9,384 nucleotides of DNA, from contig JAVVPE010000055.1 in assembly GCA_036655915.1 (NCBI GenBank), forward strand, positions 1-9,384. The letters run 5' to 3'. This document shows, piece after piece, positions 7,007 to 9,384 of the stretch (positions are counted from its first letter, which is position 1; each line of letters starts with the position of its first letter). A program made the position numbers and the translations under genes. The notes beneath the pieces are model-generated. The model did not search any database, was not told where the DNA came from, and worked only from the letters and a program-made list of their open reading frames with translations. The DNA comes from JAVWGW01 sp036655915. GTDB lineage: Bacteria > Actinomycetota > Coriobacteriia > Coriobacteriales > Eggerthellaceae.

Positions 7007-8920
7007 TTATTTCCCTTCTTTTCCGTCTTTTTCATCTTCTACGACTTCGTAATCGGCTTCAATCGTGTCGTCGGCCGGGGTGCCTTCGGCAGCGGTGGCC
7101 GCGTCGCCTGCAGCGGCGCCTTCGGTGCTGTATACCACTTCCGCCAGCTTGTAACCAGCTGCTTGCAATTTCTCGGTGGCCGCTTTGATGGCATCCATAT
7201 CGCTGCCCTCAAGCGCCGTCTTTGCTTCGGCCAAGGCCTCTTCAGCCTGCGTTTTCACATCGGCTGCCGCTTTGTCGCCCAATTCTGCAAGCGTCTGTTC
7301 GGTGGCGTTCACCAGCGAATCGCAGGTGTTGCGCACTTCCACTTCCTGCTTGCGCTTTTCGTCTTCTTCGGCATGCGCTTCTGCATCTTTGACCATGCGA
7401 TCGACTTCATCGTCGTTGAGCGCGGTCGATCCGGAAATCGTGATTTGCTGTTGCTTGCCGGTGCCCAGGTCCTTTGCGGAAACGTTCACGATGCCGTTGG
7501 CGTCGATGTCAAAGGTAACCTCAATTTGCGGCACACCGCGGCGGGCAGAAGGAATGCCGGCTAGCTGGAACTTGCCCAGCGTCTTGTTGCCGCCAGCCAT
7601 TTCGCGTTCGCCTTGCAGCACGTGCACTTCAACCGATGTTTGGTTGTCGGCCGCCGTCGAATAAATTTCGGTCTTGCGCGTCGGGATGGTCGTATTGCGC
7701 TCGATCATCTTCGTCATCACGCCGCCCATGGTTTCGACGCCCAGCGAAAGCGGGGTCACATCAAGCAGCAAGATGCCTTCGACATCGCCCGCCAGCACGC
7801 CGCCCTGAACAGCGGCACCCATGGCAACCACTTCGTCGGGGTTAACCGACATGTTCGGATCTTTGCCGGTGATTTTCTTCACCAGTTCCTGCACGGCGGG
7901 CATACGGGTGGAGCCGCCAACCAAAATAACTTCATTCACGTCGCCAGTAGCCAAACCAGCATCCTTTAAGGCCTGTTCAACCGGGTGCTTGCAGCGATCC
8001 AGCAGGTCCTTCGTAATCTTTTCAAATTCGGCACGCGTAAGGGTCAAATCCAAATGCTTGGGGCCCGATGCATCGGCGGTGATAAACGGCAGATTGATGT
8101 TGGCCTGCGCGGTGGAAGAAAGTTCCATCTTGGCCTTTTCGGCCGCTTCCTTCAAACGCTGCAAAGCCATCTTGTCGGCGCGCAGGTCAATGCCATTTTC
8201 GGCCTTGAACTTGTCTGCCATCCAGTCGATAACGCGCTGATCCCAGTCGTCGCCACCCAGGTGGTTGTCACCTGCGGTCGAGCACACTTCAAACACGCCG
8301 TCGCCCAGCTCAAGCACGGAAACGTCAAAGGTACCGCCGCCCAAGTCGAACACGAGAATTTTCTGATCCTTGTGCGTTTTGTCAAGGCCGTAAGCCAAAG
8401 CAGCTGCCGTGGGCTCGTTGATGATACGCATAACTTCAAGGCCGGCAATTTTGCCCGCGTCTTTGGTAGCTTGACGCTGCGCATCGTTGAAGTAGGCCGG
8501 CACGGTGATAACCGCCTGCGTGATGGGGCTGCCCACCTGCTTTTCGGCGTCGGACTTCATCTTTTGCAGCACCATGGCCGAAATTTCTTCCGGCATGTAA
8601 TCTTTACCGTCGATGTCGATAACCGCGCGCTTGCCCTGCCCATTCTTTACATTATAAGAAATGGTCTTTTGTTCCTCGGGGGTTTCGCTAAACGAACGCC
8701 CCACGAAACGCTTGACCGATGCAACCGTGTTTTCGGGGTTGGTGACGGCCTGGTTCTTTGCGGCCTTGCCCACGACACGTTCGCCATCTTTGCGGAAACC
8801 CACCACTGAAGGAGTAGTGCGGTCGCCTTCGGCATTGGTAAGAATCTCAGGTTCGGATCCTTCCATGATAGCCATGGCGGAATTGGTGGTTCCCAAGTCG
8901 ATACCGATAATCTTTCCCAT
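7007..8920 (-). CDS. dnaK: molecular chaperone DnaK (Hsp70)
   Basis: A 637-residue Hsp70, full length: binds exposed hydrophobic segments and cycles them with ATP, DnaJ and GrpE. ATPase domain with phosphate-1 loop IGIDLGTTNS (5-14), catalytic K70, NEP (168-170), DLGGGTFDVS (192-201, with T197 matching the autophosphorylated Thr of E. coli) and VILVGGSTRMP (331-341). The interdomain linker LLLDVTPLSLG is at 384-394. The substrate-binding beta domain follows to about 500, then the helical lid and an Ala/Asp-rich tail with EVVEDE near the end. The stretch IPSARRGVPQ (456-465) has Arg where many homologues have Pro, a minor change. The ATG at 8920 has GAAAGGA (8936-8930) 9 nt upstream. First gene of the operon, read from the promoter at 9111-9139 through a leader of about 180 nt. 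Confidence 0.99.
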   Translation of the reverse strand: MGKIIGIDLGTTNSAMAIMEGSEPEILTNAEGDRTTPSVVGFRKDGERVVGKAAKNQAVTNPENTVASVKRFVGRSFSETPEEQKTISYNVKNGQGKRAVIDIDGKDYMPEEISAMVLQKMKSDAEKQVGSPITQAVITVPAYFNDAQRQATKDAGKIAGLEVMRIINEPTAAALAYGLDKTHKDQKILVFDLGGGTFDVSVLELGDGVFEVCSTAGDNHLGGDDWDQRVIDWMADKFKAENGIDLRADKMALQRLKEAAEKAKMELSSTAQANINLPFITADASGPKHLDLTLTRAEFEKITKDLLDRCKHPVEQALKDAGLATGDVNEVILVGGSTRMPAVQELVKKITGKDPNMSVNPDEVVAMGAAVQGGVLAGDVEGILLLDVTPLSLGVETMGGVMTKMIERNTTIPTRKTEIYSTAADNQTSVEVHVLQGEREMAGGNKTLGKFQLAGIPSARRGVPQIEVTFDIDANGIVNVSAKDLGTGKQQQITISGSTALNDDEVDRMVKDAEAHAEEDEKRKQEVEVRNTCDSLVNATEQTLAELGDKAAADVKTQAEEALAEAKTALEGSDMDAIKAATEKLQAAGYKLAEVVYSTEGAAAGDAATAAEGTPADDTIEADYEVVEDEKDGKEGK

Positions 8921-8988
8921 AGTTCAAAATCCTTTCAGTTGTGAGGCCGCGGATTTCCCGGTGCCTGCCCTGTTGTTCCCTACATTAA

Positions 8989-9044
8989 AAGCTTCGTTCG
9001 CGCACCCGCCAAGGAGGGGGAAGGCGGGCGGCGAACAGAAGCTT
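8989..9044 (-). promoter_or_regulatory. long three-segment hairpin in the dnaK mRNA leader
   Basis: AAGCTT (8989-8994) pairs with AAGCTT (9039-9044), GTTCGC (8996-9001) with GCGAAC (9031-9036) and CCCGCC (9005-9010) with GGCGGG (9023-9028), separated by small internal loops: 18 pairs in 56 nt. In the dnaK transcript the 12-nt apical loop reads UUCCCCCUCCUU and contains CCUCCUU, the same as the 16S rRNA anti-Shine-Dalgarno core. After the stem the RNA has only UUUUAAU, so it is a poor terminator. A leader control or stabilising element is more likely. Confidence 0.75.
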
Positions 9045-9110
9045 GCGCGCTTACATCGCCAAAAACTGCGCGTGTCCAAGCGCTCATTCACTACTTTTTA
9101 GAACGATAGA

Positions 9111-9139
9111 AATATATAATCTAAGTCTAATGCTGTCAA
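9111..9139 (-). promoter_or_regulatory. sigma-70-type promoter of the dnaK operon
   Basis: On the minus strand TTGACA (9139-9134) and TATATT (9116-9111) are 17 bp apart: a full -35 consensus match and five of six at -10. Transcription would start near 9104-9107, leaving about 185 nt of leader. A strong housekeeping promoter under a repressor fits the HspR mode of control rather than an alternative heat-shock sigma factor. Confidence 0.85.
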
Positions 9140-9164
9140 GTTATTTTCAGCTTATTTGCTCAAG
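9120..9164. promoter_or_regulatory. candidate HspR (HAIR-like) operator region
   Basis: Two degenerate candidates, read on the minus strand. CTTGACA-N7-ACTTAGA (9140-9120) has the HAIR spacing and matches 9 of 14 bases of CTTGAGT-N7-ACTCAAG; it overlaps the -35 and the spacer. CTTGAGC-N6-GCTGAAA (9164-9145) is a better inverted repeat (5 of 7 arms) but with a 6-bp spacer. The CTTGA cores of the two are 24 bp apart. Neither is a clean HAIR, so this rests mainly on position and on hspR being in the operon. Confidence 0.4.
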
Positions 9165-9167
9165 TAA

Positions 9168-9178
9168 TCTCACTTGTT
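9168..9178. repeat. isolated near-copy of the 11-bp array unit upstream of dnaK
   Basis: TCTCACTTGTT differs by one base from the unit TTTCACTTGTT, and the flanks also agree: 17 of 20 bases match the array copy around 2141-2160. It lies about 30 bp upstream of the dnaK -35. It also forms CAAGT-N6-ACTTG (9161-9176) with the neighbouring sequence. Confidence 0.45.
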
Positions 9179-9231
9179 ACCCCGCCGACATATAACCTGG
9201 TCAGTCGATGGAGGTTAAGCGCTGCGCCCTC

Positions 9232-9254
9232 AAAAAGTGCACACACAAGGCACT
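9232..9254 (-). terminator. weak candidate terminator of the upstream cell-wall-repeat gene
   Basis: On the minus strand AGTGC (9254-9250) pairs with GCACT (9240-9236) across a 9-nt loop and is followed by a T-run (9236-9232). The stem is only 5 bp. It lies 63 bp after the stop codon of the gene ending at 9317. Confidence 0.35.
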
Positions 9255-9270
9255 ATTATCCGCAGGGCCA

Positions 9271-9302
9271 TTCTACCGCTAGCGCCGTCATGGCAGGTAG
9301 AA
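9271..9302. repeat. 7-bp inverted repeat downstream of the cell-wall-repeat gene
   Basis: TTCTACC (9271-9277) and GGTAGAA (9296-9302) are exact reverse complements with 18 bp between, inside which GCC (9284-9286) and GGC (9292-9294) can add three pairs. It starts 15 bp past the stop codon at 9317 but has no T-run, so it may protect the mRNA 3' end rather than terminate. Confidence 0.5.
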
Positions 9303-9316
9303 GCATCTTCTCGCCA

Positions 9317-9384
9317 CTATGCAGCGATGGCCGCGCGCACGGCAGCCTGCGTTTGAGGGGTAACAACGGCCGGGCCGCCCAAGA
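9317..9384 (-). CDS. C-terminal end of a probable cell-wall-binding repeat 2 protein (partial)
   Basis: Only the last 21 codons and the TAG (9317-9319) are in the window; the gene runs off the right edge. The visible residues begin LGGPAVVTPQTQAAV and end AAIAA. The pattern GG-P-A-x-V followed by an Ala-rich helix is the usual end of a cell wall binding repeat 2 unit (PF04122), which is typically tandem at one end of secreted surface proteins in Gram-positive bacteria, including Coriobacteriia. If so, the protein would be exported and held on the wall, with its catalytic or adhesive part upstream. Nothing more can be said of its function. It is transcribed in the same direction as dnaK but 396 bp away and behind candidate terminators, so it is probably not part of the heat-shock operon. 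Confidence 0.6.
   Translation of the reverse strand, partial: LGGPAVVTPQTQAAVRAAIAA

Larger units (their letters stand above)
8921..9316. other. 396-bp intergenic region: dnaK control region and structured leader
   Basis: No gene is supported here. From right to left it holds the end of the upstream gene's transcript with two inverted repeats (9271-9302 and 9236-9254), a near-copy of the 11-bp array unit (9168-9178), candidate HspR sites (9120-9164), the dnaK promoter (9111-9139), a short stem (9047-9052 with 9078-9083), the large leader hairpin (8989-9044) and the dnaK ribosome binding site (8930-8936). No CIRCE element (TTAGCACTC-N9-GAGTGCTAA) was seen. Confidence 0.8.

Noticed and set aside
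7985..8809. 274-codon plus-strand open frame opposite dnaK
   Set aside because: Fully antisense to dnaK, with no recognisable domain; a by-product of dnaK codon use.
8921..9200. CIRCE/HrcA operator upstream of dnaK
   Set aside because: No TTAGCACTC or GAGTGCTAA arm, even degenerate, was found in the region.

Overview
The window looks like chromosome from an actinobacterium, most likely a Coriobacteriia/Eggerthellaceae-type organism of moderate GC; this placement is inference. The support is a dnaK-grpE-dnaJ-hspR-clpB operon carrying the MerR-type repressor HspR (the actinobacterial arrangement, with no CIRCE/HrcA element seen), the tail of a protein with a cell-wall-binding repeat 2, and a Schlafen/AlbA_2-type regulator.

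Layout, right to left on the minus strand: 9317-9384 is the last 21 codons of a probable cell-wall-binding-repeat protein. Then 8921-9316 is a 396 bp regulatory stretch with a weak terminator for that gene, a near-consensus sigma-70 promoter for dnaK, candidate HspR operator sequences and a long structured leader. Next come dnaK (7007-8920), grpE (6321-7004), dnaJ (5312-6244), hspR (4932-5312) and clpB (2283-4916), tightly packed and closed by a hairpin terminator at 2230-2258. A GC-rich hairpin sits in the only sizeable gap inside the operon, between grpE and dnaJ. DnaK, GrpE and DnaJ form the refolding machine, ClpB pulls proteins out of aggregates and hands them to DnaK, and HspR (normally assisted by DnaK) would shut the operon off once stress is over.

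Left of the terminator lies a different kind of DNA. Positions 2061-2215 hold ten copies of an 11-bp AT-rich direct repeat, each starting exactly 11 or 20 bp after the previous one. The array sits over the probable promoter of a minus-strand gene (557-1999) for an AlbA_2/Schlafen-fold ATP-binding regulator with a C-terminal winged helix. Convergent to it, a plus-strand gene (197-475) with a strong promoter encodes a small ribbon-helix-helix protein of antitoxin type, with no toxin gene visible beside it.

The heat-shock operon is ordinary in content. The least explained signals are the phased repeat array and a single near-copy of its unit just upstream of the dnaK promoter, followed by the dnaK leader hairpin, whose loop carries an anti-Shine-Dalgarno-like sequence.
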